A stretch of 64,000 nucleotides of DNA, taken from assembly GCF_000279535.1 (NCBI RefSeq), contig NZ_ALCH01000004.1:193501-257500 (forward strand), read 5' to 3'. The notes under the pieces are model-generated. The model was not told the DNA's origin. It saw only the letters and a list, made by a program, of their open reading frames with translations, and searched no databases. The first letter of the stretch is position 1. Each line of letters starts with the position of its first letter. Of this stretch, positions 1-11,475 are shown one piece after another. Source of the DNA: Streptococcus infantis SPAR10. GTDB lineage: Bacteria; Bacillota; Bacilli; Lactobacillales; Streptococcaceae. The translations under genes were made by a program, and so were the position numbers.

Positions 1-1101
1 GGCTATGACTGTCAAGTTGAGAATGGTCGCGTTCGCTTTGAAGGAGATGTAAAGGCAATTATTGAAACCAATTTGTGGCTACGAGCTGCAGATAGGATTA
101 AGATTGTTGTTGGGACTTTTCCAGCAAAAACATTTGAAGAACTTTTTCAAGGAGTTTTTGCCTTAGATTGGGAAAACTATCTACCACTTGGAGCACGTTT
201 TCCAATTTCAAAGGCTAAGTGTGTCAAATCAAAACTTCATAATAAACCTAGTGTTCAAGCTATTTCTAAAAAGGCAGTTGTCAAGAAATTGCAGAAACAT
301 TACGCTCGACCAGAAGGCGTTCCCTTGATGGAAAATGGCCCAGAGTTTAAAATAGAGGTTTCAATTCTTAAAGATGTAGCGACGGTCATGATTGATACCA
401 GTGGTTCTAGTCTTTTCAAACGAGGTTATCGTACTGAAAAAGGTGGTGCTCCTATTAAAGAGAACATGGCAGCAGCAATTCTGCAATTATCAAACTGGTA
501 TCCAGATAAACCTTTGATCGACCCAACTTGTGGTTCAGGAACCTTCTGTATTGAGGCAACTATGATTGCTCGTAATATGGCGCCAGGCTTACGCCGTTCC
601 TTTGCTTTCGAAGAATGGAATTGGGTTAGCGATCGTTTGATTCAGGAGATTCGTACGGAAGCTAGCAAGAAGATTAATCGTGAGATTGAGCTAGACATCA
701 TGGGCTGTGATATCGATGGCCGCATGGTGGAAATTGCTAAGGCAAATTCTCAGGCTGCGGGGGTTTCTAAGGATATCCACTTTAAGCAGATGCGCGTGCA
801 GGATTTGCGTACAGATAAGATTAATGGTGTCATCATATCCAATCCTCCATATGGAGAACGTTTATCCGATGACGCTGGAGTCACTAAGCTCTATGCTGAG
901 ATGGGAGAGGTATTTGCACCACTTAAAACTTGGAGTAAATTTATCCTGACCAGTGATGAAGCTTTTGAAAGTAAATACGGTAGTCAGGCAGATAAAAAAC
1001 GGAAACTCTATAATGGTACTTTGAAAGTTGATTTATATCAATATTTTGGTCAACGAGTGAAAAGACAAGATGTCGAAATAGAAAGGAATGCAAATGAGTA
1101 A
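1..1101 (+). CDS. THUMP-type class I SAM-dependent RNA methyltransferase (3' part)
   Basis: This is the C-terminal part of a putative 23S rRNA guanine-N2 methyltransferase of the RlmL/YpsC family. The frame is open from base 1, so the start and the N-terminal part lie outside the window. The SAM-binding motif [13 protein letters not shown] falls near codon 175 of the visible part, and SNPPYGERL, the NPPY catalytic motif of N2-guanine and N6-adenine methyltransferases, falls near codon 281. By family knowledge it modifies 23S rRNA in the cytoplasm using S-adenosylmethionine. Its stop codon overlaps the proposed start of mapZ by 8 bases, which suggests co-transcription. The exact target guanine cannot be told from sequence. 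Confidence 0.88.
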   Translation, partial: GYDCQVENGRVRFEGDVKAIIETNLWLRAADRIKIVVGTFPAKTFEELFQGVFALDWENYLPLGARFPISKAKCVKSKLHNKPSVQAISKKAVVKKLQKHYARPEGVPLMENGPEFKIEVSILKDVATVMIDTSGSSLFKRGYRTEKGGAPIKENMAAAILQLSNWYPDKPLIDPTCGSGTFCIEATMIARNMAPGLRRSFAFEEWNWVSDRLIQEIRTEASKKINREIELDIMGCDIDGRMVEIAKANSQAAGVSKDIHFKQMRVQDLRTDKINGVIISNPPYGERLSDDAGVTKLYAEMGEVFAPLKTWSKFILTSDEAFESKYGSQADKKRKLYNGTLKVDLYQYFGQRVKRQDVEIERNANE

Positions 1102-2545
1102 GAAAAGACGCAATCGCCATCACAAGGATGAGCAAGAATCTAAATTTGAATTTGAAGAGGCTAAAGATTTAACGGTTGGTCAGGCTATTCGTAAGAACGA
1201 AGAAGTTGAAGCAGGTGTGACTCCAGATGATACCATCTTAGATAAATATATCAAGCAACACCGTGAAGAAATCGAAGCAGACAAATTTGAAAATTTACAA
1301 ACGAAAAAAGAGGAGTCTACTCAAAGCTTGGATGATATGATCCAAGAAGTGAGAGAAACTGCTGAACAAGAAAATGTGTTAAGTCCGGAAGAGGAAGCAA
1401 TTGCTCTTGCAGTAGCCACAGATACAACTGAAATCGTTGCCCAAGAAGCCGAAGAAGAGGAAACCAGAGTTCTCGAGCAACCTTTTAAGCATGAATTGGA
1501 AGCTGTGGAAATGGCTGAGGTTGATAACTCCGAAGTTGCAGTGGTTTATGAGGAAAATGAAGATCAACTTCAACCCTTGTCTCGTTCTGCTCTAGCAGAT
1601 GATGAACCACAAAATAAAAAGAAATGGGTAATTTTGTCTGCCATTATTTTGCTATTCCTCTTGATTTTTGGAGGTGGCTATTACGTTTATCGTCAGATTA
1701 CGCGTTCTTCTCAAGAGCTTCAAACGAAGGCGGCGGATTCAGGTTTGGTAAGCAATCAGTCAGTCTATGAACAATTTAATACGCTCTACGACACGTTTTA
1801 TACTGATGAAAACAAAACGGCTCTTAAAAATAGCCAGTTTAGTCAACTGAATCAATTGAAGGAACTTCTAGATAAACTAGAAGGAGCGAGAGAACATACT
1901 CTAGCCAAATCAAAATATGATAGTCTAGAAACCCAAATAAAGGCTATCCAAGAAGTGAACTCTCAATTTGAAACTCCAGCTATTACAGATGGTGTCTTGG
2001 ATACAAACGCAAAAATCAAAGTGGATGCTAAATTTACAGATATTAAGACTGGTAATACAGAAATTGACAAACTTCTAGATAAAGCAATCAGCCTTGGAAA
2101 GAGTCAACTAGCAAGTACAACAACGGCCTCAACAACAGCTTCGACAACAGCAGCGAGCCAGGAAGCATCAAGTCCAACAACAGAAAGCAGTCCATCTACT
2201 TCAACAAGTGATACTGCGGCATCTACTAATAGTGGCTTGTCAAGCGAAGGTGTTAATTTGCAAAGAAGCGCTAGCCGAGTACCGTATAATCAATCTGCTG
2301 TAAACGATAGTAGTAATCCTGCCTGGACCTTTGCAGATGGTGTTCTTGAACAAATCCTTGAGACATCTCGTGCGCGTGGATATATCACTGGAAACCAATA
2401 TATCTTGGAACGTGTAAATATTGTGAATGGCAATGGATATTACAATCTTTACAAACCAGACGGAACTTATCTCTTCACTCTAAACTGTAAGACAGGATAC
2501 TTTGTTGGGAATGGTTCTGGCCATGCGGATGATTTAGACTACTAG
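1094..2545 (+). CDS. mapZ: Mid-cell-anchored protein Z (MapZ/LocZ)
   Basis: MapZ is the streptococcal division-site marker that forms early mid-cell rings and positions FtsZ. The 483-residue product starts MSKKRRNRH and has a long acidic cytoplasmic region, one transmembrane helix near residues 178-199 ([18 protein letters not shown]), an extracellular helical domain, a Ser/Thr-rich linker near 340-380, and a C-terminal domain predicted to sit at the cell wall. The conserved FtsZ-binding N-terminus contains [17 protein letters not shown] chose 1094 over the in-frame ATG at 1088 because AAGGA lies just upstream and the product then matches the family N-terminus. In pneumococcus the cytoplasmic region is a substrate of kinase StkP. 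Confidence 0.93.
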   Translation: MSKKRRNRHHKDEQESKFEFEEAKDLTVGQAIRKNEEVEAGVTPDDTILDKYIKQHREEIEADKFENLQTKKEESTQSLDDMIQEVRETAEQENVLSPEEEAIALAVATDTTEIVAQEAEEEETRVLEQPFKHELEAVEMAEVDNSEVAVVYEENEDQLQPLSRSALADDEPQNKKKWVILSAIILLFLLIFGGGYYVYRQITRSSQELQTKAADSGLVSNQSVYEQFNTLYDTFYTDENKTALKNSQFSQLNQLKELLDKLEGAREHTLAKSKYDSLETQIKAIQEVNSQFETPAITDGVLDTNAKIKVDAKFTDIKTGNTEIDKLLDKAISLGKSQLASTTTASTTASTTAASQEASSPTTESSPSTSTSDTAASTNSGLSSEGVNLQRSASRVPYNQSAVNDSSNPAWTFADGVLEQILETSRARGYITGNQYILERVNIVNGNGYYNLYKPDGTYLFTLNCKTGYFVGNGSGHADDLDY

Positions 2546-2584
2546 TCAAATTGTTATAAAATTCTTTCTTTTCACAGATAAACG

Positions 2585-2593
2585 TGATAAAAT
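2585..2593 (+). promoter_or_regulatory. Extended -10 of the gnd promoter
   Basis: TGaTAAAAT lies 29 bases before the gnd ATG. The -35 position 17 bp upstream (TTTCTT) is poor, so recognition would rely on the TGn extension. A ribosome site AGAGGAG precedes the ATG. Confidence 0.5.
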
Positions 2594-2621
2594 AAAACTT
2601 ATTAAATAAGAGGAGTGTCAC

Positions 2622-4046
2622 ATGACAAAAGCAAACTTTGGTGTTGTTGGTATGGCCGTAATGGGTCGTAACCTTGCCCTTAATATTGAATCTCGTGGAT
2701 ACACAGTTGCTATCTATAACCGTAGTAAAGAAAAAACAGAAGATGTTGTTGCTTGCCATCCTGAAAAGAACTTTGTGCCAAGCTATGATATTGAGAGCTT
2801 CGTAAACTCAATTGAAAAACCACGTCGTATCATGCTCATGGTTCAAGCAGGACCTGGTACAGACGCAACCATCCAAGCCCTTCTTCCACACTTGGATAAA
2901 GGCGATATCTTGATTGACGGAGGAAACACGTTCTACAAAGATACTATCCGTCGTAACGAAGAATTGGCGAACTCTGGTATCAACTTCATCGGTACTGGTG
3001 TCTCTGGTGGTGAAAAAGGTGCCCTTGAAGGTCCTTCTATCATGCCTGGTGGACAAAAAGAAGCTTATGAATTGGTAGCGGATGTTCTTGAAGAAATCTC
3101 TGCAAAAGCACCAGAAGATGGTAAACCATGTGTGACTTACATCGGTCCAGATGGAGCTGGTCACTATGTGAAAATGGTCCACAATGGTATCGAGTACGGT
3201 GATATGCAATTGATTGCAGAAAGCTATGACTTGATGCAACACTTGCTTGGACTTTCTGCAGAAGACATGGCTGAAATCTTTACTGAGTGGAACAAGGGCG
3301 AATTGGACAGCTACTTGATCGAAATCACTGCGGATATCCTTGGACGCAAAGACGACGAAGGTCAAGATGGTCCAATCGTAGACTACATCTTGGATGCTGC
3401 AGGAAACAAGGGTACAGGTAAATGGACTAGCCAATCTGCTCTTGACCTTGGTGTGCCATTGTCACTGATTACTGAGTCAGTATTTGCGCGCTACATTTCA
3501 ACTTATAAAGAAGAACGTGTACACGCTAGCAAGGTACTTCCAAAACCAGCTGCTTTCAAATTTGAAGGAGACAAGGCTGAGTTGATTGAAAAGATCCGTC
3601 AAGCCCTTTACTTCTCAAAAATCATCTCATACGCACAAGGTTTTGCGCAATTACGTGTAGCTTCTAAAGAAAATAACTGGAACTTGCCATTTGCAGATAT
3701 CGCATCTATCTGGCGCGATGGATGTATCATCCGTTCTCGTTTCTTGCAAAAGATTACAGATGCTTACAACCGTGATGCAGACCTTGCTAACCTTCTTTTG
3801 GATGAGTACTTCTTGGACATCACTGCTAAGTACCAACAATCAGTTCGGGATATCGTAGCTCTTGCTGTTCAAGCAGGTGTACCAGTACCAACCTTCTCAG
3901 CTGCCATCACTTACTTTGATAGCTACCGTTCAGCTGACCTTCCAGCAAACTTGATCCAAGCACAACGTGATTACTTTGGTGCCCACACATACCAACGTAA
4001 AGACAAAGAAGGAACATTCCACTACTCTTGGTATGACGAAAAATAA
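2622..4046 (+). CDS. gnd: 6-phosphogluconate dehydrogenase, decarboxylating
   Basis: This enzyme oxidises 6-phosphogluconate to ribulose 5-phosphate, CO2 and NADPH in the oxidative pentose phosphate pathway. The 474-residue length is normal for the family. The Rossmann motif [16 protein letters not shown] is at the N-terminus, and the substrate and catalytic segments [21 protein letters not shown] and [15 protein letters not shown] are intact. The codon pattern is that of a highly expressed gene. It has its own extended -10 and RBS, and ritR starts 11 bases after its stop, so the two are probably co-transcribed. Confidence 0.97.
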   Translation: MTKANFGVVGMAVMGRNLALNIESRGYTVAIYNRSKEKTEDVVACHPEKNFVPSYDIESFVNSIEKPRRIMLMVQAGPGTDATIQALLPHLDKGDILIDGGNTFYKDTIRRNEELANSGINFIGTGVSGGEKGALEGPSIMPGGQKEAYELVADVLEEISAKAPEDGKPCVTYIGPDGAGHYVKMVHNGIEYGDMQLIAESYDLMQHLLGLSAEDMAEIFTEWNKGELDSYLIEITADILGRKDDEGQDGPIVDYILDAAGNKGTGKWTSQSALDLGVPLSLITESVFARYISTYKEERVHASKVLPKPAAFKFEGDKAELIEKIRQALYFSKIISYAQGFAQLRVASKENNWNLPFADIASIWRDGCIIRSRFLQKITDAYNRDADLANLLLDEYFLDITAKYQQSVRDIVALAVQAGVPVPTFSAAITYFDSYRSADLPANLIQAQRDYFGAHTYQRKDKEGTFHYSWYDEK

Positions 4047-4057
4047 GTAGGTCAGCC

Positions 4058-4747
4058 ATGGGGAAACGGATTTTATTACTTGAGAAAGAAAGAAATCTAG
4101 CTCATTTTTTAAGTCTGGAACTCCAAAAAGAGCAATACCGAGTTGATCAGGTAGAAGAGGGTCAAAAAGCCCTCTCCATGGCTCTTCAGACTGACTATGA
4201 CTTGATTTTACTGAATGCTCATCTAGGGGATATGACAGCCCAGGGTTTTGCAGAACAGTTGAGTCGGACTAAGCCAGCTTCGGTTATTATAGTCTTGGAT
4301 CATCGAGAAGAATTGAAAGACCAACTTGAAACAATCCAGCGTTTCGCTGTTTCATATATCTACAAGCCAGTCATTATTGATGATTTGGTGGCTCGTATTG
4401 CAGCAATTTTCCGAGGTCGGGATTTTATCGACCAACACTGTAGTCAAATGAAGGTTCCGACATCCTATCGCAATCTGCGTATGGACGTAGAACATCATAC
4501 TGTCTATCGTGGCGAGGAAATGATTGCCCTCACACGTCGTGAATATGACCTTTTGGCTACCCTTATGGGAAGCAAGAAAGTTTTAACTCGAGAGCAGTTG
4601 CTGGAAAGTGTTTGGAAGTATGAAAGTGCGACCGAAACCAATATCGTGGATGTTTATATCCGCTATCTACGTAGTAAACTTGACGTAAAAGGTCAAAAGA
4701 GCTACATTAAAACCGTGCGTGGTGTGGGTTACACCATGCAAGAATAG
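4058..4747 (+). CDS. ritR: Orphan OmpR-family response regulator RitR
   Basis: RitR is a streptococcal iron-transport repressor with no partner kinase. It has a receiver domain (about 1-120) and a winged-helix DNA-binding domain (about 135-227, ending KTVRGVGYTM). The sequence shows the hallmark changes of RitR: the phosphoacceptor position is Asn53 (LLNAHLGD) rather than Asp, and a single cysteine, Cys128, lies in the interdomain linker (FIDQHCSQ). In pneumococcal RitR this cysteine is the redox switch for dimerisation and repression of iron uptake. The 229-residue length and the position after gnd match the known arrangement. A strong terminator follows directly. Confidence 0.93.
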   Translation: MGKRILLLEKERNLAHFLSLELQKEQYRVDQVEEGQKALSMALQTDYDLILLNAHLGDMTAQGFAEQLSRTKPASVIIVLDHREELKDQLETIQRFAVSYIYKPVIIDDLVARIAAIFRGRDFIDQHCSQMKVPTSYRNLRMDVEHHTVYRGEEMIALTRREYDLLATLMGSKKVLTREQLLESVWKYESATETNIVDVYIRYLRSKLDVKGQKSYIKTVRGVGYTMQE

Positions 4748-4779
4748 AAAAGCAGTTACCTTGTGTAACTGCTTTTTTT
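4748..4779 (+). terminator. Intrinsic terminator after ritR
   Basis: GCAGTTAC and GTAACTGC form an 8-bp stem with a 5-base loop, followed by a run of seven T. It ends the gnd-ritR unit. Confidence 0.85.
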
Positions 4780-4793
4780 GAAATCATTATATG

Positions 4794-4822
4794 TTGACAT
4801 ATAGTTTAGTCTTTGCTACAAT
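4794..4822 (+). promoter_or_regulatory. Promoter of the choline-binding protein gene
   Basis: A consensus TTGACA (4794-4799), a 17-bp spacer and TACAAT (4817-4822) with a TGc extension just upstream. The start codon is 20 bases further on, after a GGAGGAAG ribosome site. Confidence 0.8.
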
Positions 4823-4841
4823 CATTTTGGAGGAAGCAAGA

Positions 4842-5759
4842 ATGAAATTTTTGAAAAAAATGATGCAAGTTGGACTAGCAGTATTTTTCTTTAGTCTGTT
4901 AGCAACAAATACAGTATTTGCGGATACTACAGGTGGACAGTTTGTTGATAAGGACAACAGAAAATATTATATAAAAGATGACCATAAAGCAATCTATTGG
5001 CATAAAATAGACGGCAAAACCTACTATTTTGGTGATGGTGGAGAAATGGTTGTCGGTTGGCAATACCTAGAAATTCCTGGGACAGGTTACCGAGATAATT
5101 TATTTGATAATCAACCAGTTTTCGAAATCGGCCTTCAACCGAAGTGGTATTACTTTGGACAGGATGGGGTCCTACAAGAATTTGTTGGGTGGAAAGCATT
5201 AGAGGCTAAGGATTCATTAAATGTTGGTAAAAAATATGGTGAAGGCTTTGAGGGTCCTGAAGTTCTTAAACTAGCAAACTACTACTTTGACCAAGATCAT
5301 TCATTAAAAACAGGTTGGCTTTATGATCAATCAAACTGGTATTACCTAGCAAAAACAGGTTCTTCAGGGAAAGACTACCTTGGTGGAGAAAGACGTGCTG
5401 GTTGGATTAACGACAATTCAACTTGGTACTATCTTGATCCAACAACTGCTGCAATGCAAACAGGTTGGCAGTATCTTGGTAACAAGTGGTACTATCTCCG
5501 TTCATCAGGTGCTATGGCGACCGGTTGGTATCTAGATGGTTCAACTTGGTATTATTTAGATGCTCAAAATGGTGATATGAAAACTGGCTGGGTTTATGTC
5601 GGTAATACTTGGTATTATCTTCGTTCGTCAGGAGCTATGGTGACAGGCTGGTTCCAAGTTAACGGTAAATGGTACTATGCCTATAGTTCAGGTGCCTTAG
5701 CTGTAAATACAAAAGTAGATGGCTACTACGTCAACTATAATGGCGAGTGGGTCCAGTAA
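4842..5759 (+). CDS. Choline-binding surface protein
   Basis: This secreted protein probably attaches to phosphocholine on teichoic acids. The start at 4842 follows GGAGGAAGC and gives a signal peptide (MKFLKKMMQVGLAVFFF, cleavage near VFADT). The remainder, of a total of about 305 residues, is almost entirely aromatic GW-type repeats. The first half has irregular, diverged units (KTYYFGDGGEMVVGW, KWYYFGQDG), and the second half has regular ones (GWQYLGNKWYYLRSSGAMATGW). There is no recognisable catalytic domain, so it resembles the CbpC/CbpF/CbpJ group made mainly of choline-binding repeats. Its place after ritR fits such genes in pneumococcus. It has its own promoter and terminator. Confidence 0.87.
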   Translation: MKFLKKMMQVGLAVFFFSLLATNTVFADTTGGQFVDKDNRKYYIKDDHKAIYWHKIDGKTYYFGDGGEMVVGWQYLEIPGTGYRDNLFDNQPVFEIGLQPKWYYFGQDGVLQEFVGWKALEAKDSLNVGKKYGEGFEGPEVLKLANYYFDQDHSLKTGWLYDQSNWYYLAKTGSSGKDYLGGERRAGWINDNSTWYYLDPTTAAMQTGWQYLGNKWYYLRSSGAMATGWYLDGSTWYYLDAQNGDMKTGWVYVGNTWYYLRSSGAMVTGWFQVNGKWYYAYSSGALAVNTKVDGYYVNYNGEWVQ

Positions 5760-5766
5760 TGAAAAC

Positions 5767-5798
5767 AAGCGATTGTGAAGGAAACAATCGCTTTTTTT
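5767..5798 (+). terminator. Terminator after the choline-binding protein gene
   Basis: AAGCGATTGT pairs with ACAATCGCTT around a short purine-rich loop, followed by a T run. Confidence 0.82.
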
Positions 5799-5851
5799 GT
5801 GAAAATATAATAAAATAGAAAGGAATAAAGTTCTAAAATTTTATCTAGAAA

Positions 5852-5868
5852 CAGACGCTTTTCGTCTG
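5852..5868 (+). other. Small hairpin in the mvk leader
   Basis: CAGACG-cttttt-like loop-CGTCTG lies about 14 bases before the mvk start. It has no T tract, so it is not a terminator. It might shape the 5' end of the mevalonate operon mRNA. Confidence 0.35.
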
Positions 5869-5881
5869 ATAGTAGGATTAA

Positions 5882-6760
5882 ATGACAAAAGAAGTTGGTG
5901 TCGGTCAGGCACATAGTAAAATTATTTTAATAGGAGAGCATGCAGTCGTTTACGGCTATCCAGCCATCTCTTTGCCTCTTTTAGAGGTTGAAGTGACTTG
6001 TCGGGTTGTTCCAGCAGCGACACCATGGCGTCTTTTTGAAGAGGACACCTTGTCCATGGCAGTTTATGCTTCTCTCGAGTATCTGAATATCAAAGATGCA
6101 TACATCCGTTGCCAAATTGACTCTGCTATTCCAGAAAAACGTGGAATGGGTTCTTCGGCAGCCATTAGCATTGCGGCTATTCGCGCTGTATTTGATTATT
6201 ACCAAGCAGAACTTCCACATGATGTGTTAGAAATTCTGGTCAATCGCGCTGAGATGATTGCCCATATGAATCCTAGTGGATTGGATGCTAAGACCTGTCT
6301 TAGTGACCAGCCTATTCGTTTTATCAAGAATGTTGGTTTTGAAGAACTAGCCATGGACTTGTCGGCTTATCTGGTCATTGCAGATACAGGAGTCTATGGA
6401 CACACTCGTGAAGCTATTCAAGTTGTAGAGAGCAAGGGTAAGGAAGCTTTACCTTTCTTGTATGCACTTGGAGAGTTGACCCAGCAAGCAGAAGAAGCAA
6501 TAAAGGCAAGAGATGCCGTGATGCTGGGAGAGATTTTAACAAAAGCGCATGGAAATTTAAAAGAAATAGGAGTTAGTAGCCTTGAGGCTGATGCCTTGGT
6601 GGAAACTGCTCTTCAACATGGTGCTTTAGGTGCTAAGATGAGTGGTGGTGGTTTAGGTGGCTGTATCATAGCCTTAGTAGCCGACTATCACCAAGCTCAA
6701 GATTTAGCTGAAAGATTAGAAGAGAAAGGAGCTGTTCAGACATGGATCGAAAGCCTGTAA
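5882..6760 (+). CDS. mvk: Mevalonate kinase
   Basis: It phosphorylates mevalonate to phosphomevalonate with ATP, the first committed kinase step towards isopentenyl diphosphate, which is needed for undecaprenyl phosphate and hence cell wall. This 292-residue GHMP kinase shows the N-terminal IILIGEHAVVYGYPAISLPL motif, the ATP-binding loop KRGMGSSAAISIA near residue 80, and the C-terminal KMSGGGLGGC motif. It is the first gene of a four-gene operon, and its end overlaps mvaD by 19 bases, so translation is probably coupled. Only a weak promoter region (AT-rich, TATAATAAAAT) is visible upstream. Confidence 0.95.
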   Translation: MTKEVGVGQAHSKIILIGEHAVVYGYPAISLPLLEVEVTCRVVPAATPWRLFEEDTLSMAVYASLEYLNIKDAYIRCQIDSAIPEKRGMGSSAAISIAAIRAVFDYYQAELPHDVLEILVNRAEMIAHMNPSGLDAKTCLSDQPIRFIKNVGFEELAMDLSAYLVIADTGVYGHTREAIQVVESKGKEALPFLYALGELTQQAEEAIKARDAVMLGEILTKAHGNLKEIGVSSLEADALVETALQHGALGAKMSGGGLGGCIIALVADYHQAQDLAERLEEKGAVQTWIESL

Positions 6761-7681
6761 CAGTACGTTCCTATGCCAATATTGCTATTATTAAATATTG
6801 GGGAAAGAAGGCAGAAAAAGAGATGGTTCCTGCGACTAGCAGTATCTCTCTGACTTTAGAAAATATGTATACGGAGACGACACTTTCTCCTTTACCAGCA
6901 GATGAAACCGCTGATGCCTTTTACATCAATGGTCAGTTGCAAAACGAAGCTGAGCATGCCAAAATGCGTAAAATCATTGACCGCTACCGTCCTGAAGGAG
7001 CAGGGTTTGTTCGTATCGATACTAAGAACAATATGCCAACAGCAGCAGGCCTTTCTTCAAGTTCCAGTGGTTTATCTGCCTTGGTCAAAGCTTGTAATGC
7101 ATATTTCCAACTTGGACTGAATCGCAGAGAATTGGCCTTGGAAGCTAAGTTTGCATCGGGTTCTTCATCTCGTAGTTTTTATGGCCCCTTGGCAGCCTGG
7201 GACAAGGATAGTGGAGAGATTTATCCTGTCGAAACTGACTTGAAACTAGCTATGATTATGTTGGTCTTGGAAGACCAGAAAAAACCAATTTCCAGTCGAG
7301 ATGGGATGAAGCTTTGTGTCGAAACTTCTACGACTTTTGATGAGTGGATTCGTCAATCTGAACAAGATTACAAGGATATGTTAGTCTACCTCAAGGAAAA
7401 TGACTTTAAGAAAGTTGGAGAATTGACAGAGAAGAACGCCTTGGCTATGCATGCTACGACAAAAACAGCCACTCCATCCTTCTCTTATCTGACAGATGCT
7501 AGTTATGAGGCTATGGATTTTGTTCGTCAGCTTAGAGAACAAGGAGAATATTGCTACTTTACCATGGATGCGGGCCCGAATGTCAAGGTTCTTTGCTTGG
7601 AAGAGGACTTGGAATATTTATCAGAACTTTTAGGTCAACGCTATCGCTTAATCGTTTCAAAAACAAAGGATTTGAGCCAAG

Positions 7682-7695
<14 letters not shown>
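6742..7695 (+). CDS. mvaD: Diphosphomevalonate decarboxylase
   Basis: It converts mevalonate 5-diphosphate to isopentenyl diphosphate with ATP hydrolysis and CO2 release. The 317-residue GHMP-fold protein starts MDRKPVTVRSYANIAIIKYWGKK, a signature of the family, with the phosphate loop PTAAGLSSSSSGLSALV near residue 93, the segment SGSSSRSFYG, and the C-terminal catalytic-region DAGPNVKVLC. The start overlaps the end of mvk, and its stop overlaps mvaK2 by 14 bases, which is typical of a tightly coupled operon. Confidence 0.96.
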
Positions 7696-9674
<1,979 letters not shown>

Positions 9675-9676
9675 AG

Positions 9677-9709
9677 AAAGAGGTCGGGATTTTAGTCCCG
9701 ACCTCTTTA
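9677..9709 (+). terminator. Terminator of the mevalonate operon
   Basis: AAAGAGGTCGGGA pairs perfectly with TCCCGACCTCTTT (13 bp). The stem itself ends in A and T runs, so it could work in both directions. Confidence 0.85.
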
Positions 9710-9772
9710 TCATTCCTCAGACTGATGTGACTTTTGGGATTTGTGATACAATTAAATAGAGAGGACGGATAC

Positions 9773-10471
9773 ATGCGAAAATTTCAAATTTTTCTATTTA
9801 TTGAAGCTTGTTTATTGACAGGAGCTCTGATTATGATGGTATCAGAGCATTTTTCCCGTTTTCTACTGATGTTACTCTTGTTTTTACTGCTAATTCGATA
9901 TTATACTGGAAAACAGGGAAATAACTTTATTTTAGTGGCGGTGAGCATCCTATTTTTCTTTATCATCATGCTCAATCCCTTTGTCATTTTAGCCATCTTT
10001 GTGGCCTTGATTTATAGTCTCTTCCTGCTTTACCCTATGATGAACCAGGAAAGAGAAGATACCAATCTGGTTTTTGAGGAAGTAGTGACGGTAAAGAGGG
10101 AGAAAAATCGCTGGTTTGGAAATCTCCACCATTTTTCAAGTTACCAGACTTGTCGTTTTGATGATATCAATCTCTTTCGCCTTATGGGGAAGGATACCAT
10201 TCATCTAGAGCACGTGATTTTGAGCAATCATGATAATGTCATCATCTTGAGAAAACTGGTCGGTACGACTAGAATTATCGTACCAGTGGATGTTGAAGTC
10301 AGTCTAAGTGTCAATTCTCTGTACGGAGATTTAACCTTTTTTGACCAGCCTAAGCGTGCTTTGCGCAATGAACAATTCCATCAAGAAACCAGAGACTATC
10401 TCAAGAGTCCCAAGAGTGTTAAGATTCTTTTGACAACGATGGTTGGAGATGTTGAGGTGGTGAGAGGATGA
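9773..10471 (+). CDS. liaF: LiaF-type membrane regulator of a cell-envelope stress system
   Basis: LiaF (VraT) restrains its partner kinase in the absence of envelope stress. I place the start at 9773 (GAGGACGG ribosome site), giving 232 residues. The N-terminal half holds several hydrophobic helices (FLFIEACLLTGALIMMV, LLMLLLFLLLI, FILVAVSILFFFIIMLNPFVILAIFVALIY), and the C-terminal half is the soluble LiaF-like beta domain (NRWFGNLHHFSS, DDINLFRLMGKDTIHLEHVIL, GDVEV). An extended -10 (TGaTACAAT) lies 20 bases upstream. It overlaps liaS by 4 bases (ATGA), so translation is coupled. Confidence 0.92.
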   Translation: MRKFQIFLFIEACLLTGALIMMVSEHFSRFLLMLLLFLLLIRYYTGKQGNNFILVAVSILFFFIIMLNPFVILAIFVALIYSLFLLYPMMNQEREDTNLVFEEVVTVKREKNRWFGNLHHFSSYQTCRFDDINLFRLMGKDTIHLEHVILSNHDNVIILRKLVGTTRIIVPVDVEVSLSVNSLYGDLTFFDQPKRALRNEQFHQETRDYLKSPKSVKILLTTMVGDVEVVRG

Positions 10472-11457
10472 AAAAGCAACCCTATATTTTAATTGGTCTC
10501 ACCTCATTTCTCTTTGTTGCTTTTCTATTTCGAAGCATTTTTAAGGTCTTAGATTTGGAGTGGGCCTCTCTCTTCCAAGATTTAGAAAAGACAGAAAAAG
10601 TCCTATTTCTGGCTTTGATGTTTAGTCTTGCTCTAGCCTTTTTATTGGTCTTATTTTGGACAATGGTTGACGAAATTTCAAGAAGAAGAATCCAAGCAAA
10701 TCTTAATCGTCTGCTAGCTAGTAAAGATATTAAAAGCCTTGGAGATGCTGATTTAGACGCAAGTTTTAGAAACTTATCAGGCAAGCTTGGTTTATTGACA
10801 GAAGCCATTCAAAAAGCGGACAATCAAGCCTTGATCAAGGAAGAAGTGATTATTGAAAAGGAGCGCAAGCGAATCGCGCGTGACTTGCATGATACGGTTA
10901 GCCAAGAAATTTTCGCTGCCCATATGATGTTATCAGGACTCAGTCAACAAGCTTCCAGATTAGACAAAGAGAAGATGCAGACACAACTCCAGAGTGTGAC
11001 AGCTATTTTAGAGACAGCCCAAAGAGATTTGCGTATTCTACTCTTGCATTTGCGACCGATAGAACTGGAACAAAAGAGTCTGGTTGAGGGGATTCAGTTG
11101 CTTCTCAAAGAATTGGAAGAAAAAAGTGAACTCAAAGTCAGTTTTAAATATCAGGTAGACGAATTGCCTAAAAAGATTGAGGAGCATGTCTTTCGTATCG
11201 TCCAAGAATTGATTAGTAACACTCTCCGTCATGCCCAAGCTTCTTGTCTAGATGTTTATCTTTATCAAACGGAAACTGAATTGCAGTTGAAGGTAGTAGA
11301 CAATGGTCTCGGTTTTCAGTTAGATGATGTTGATGAACTAAGCTATGGACTACGCAATATCAAAGAACGAGTGGAAGATATGGCCGGGAGCATACAACTA
11401 TTAACAGCACCGAAGCAGGGTTTGGCAGTGGATATTCGGATCCCCTTACTTGATTGA
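10468..11457 (+). CDS. liaS: LiaS/VraS sensor histidine kinase
   Basis: This NarL-type (HisKA_3) membrane kinase answers lipid II cycle damage. The 329-residue protein has two N-terminal transmembrane helices (about 7-25 and 45-66) with a very short outer loop, so it is an intramembrane-sensing kinase. The phosphoacceptor is His141 in RIARDLHDTVSQEIFAAH. The ATPase part has EHVFRIVQELISNTLRHA (N box) and VVDNGLGF (G1 box). It lies between liaF and liaR, and 18 bases separate it from liaR. Confidence 0.94.
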   Translation: MKKQPYILIGLTSFLFVAFLFRSIFKVLDLEWASLFQDLEKTEKVLFLALMFSLALAFLLVLFWTMVDEISRRRIQANLNRLLASKDIKSLGDADLDASFRNLSGKLGLLTEAIQKADNQALIKEEVIIEKERKRIARDLHDTVSQEIFAAHMMLSGLSQQASRLDKEKMQTQLQSVTAILETAQRDLRILLLHLRPIELEQKSLVEGIQLLLKELEEKSELKVSFKYQVDELPKKIEEHVFRIVQELISNTLRHAQASCLDVYLYQTETELQLKVVDNGLGFQLDDVDELSYGLRNIKERVEDMAGSIQLLTAPKQGLAVDIRIPLLD

Positions 11458-11475
11458 CTAACAAAAGGAAATAAA

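Noticed and set aside
2808..3434. 208-codon open frame on the minus strand inside gnd
   Set aside because: It is a codon-bias shadow of the highly expressed gnd gene.
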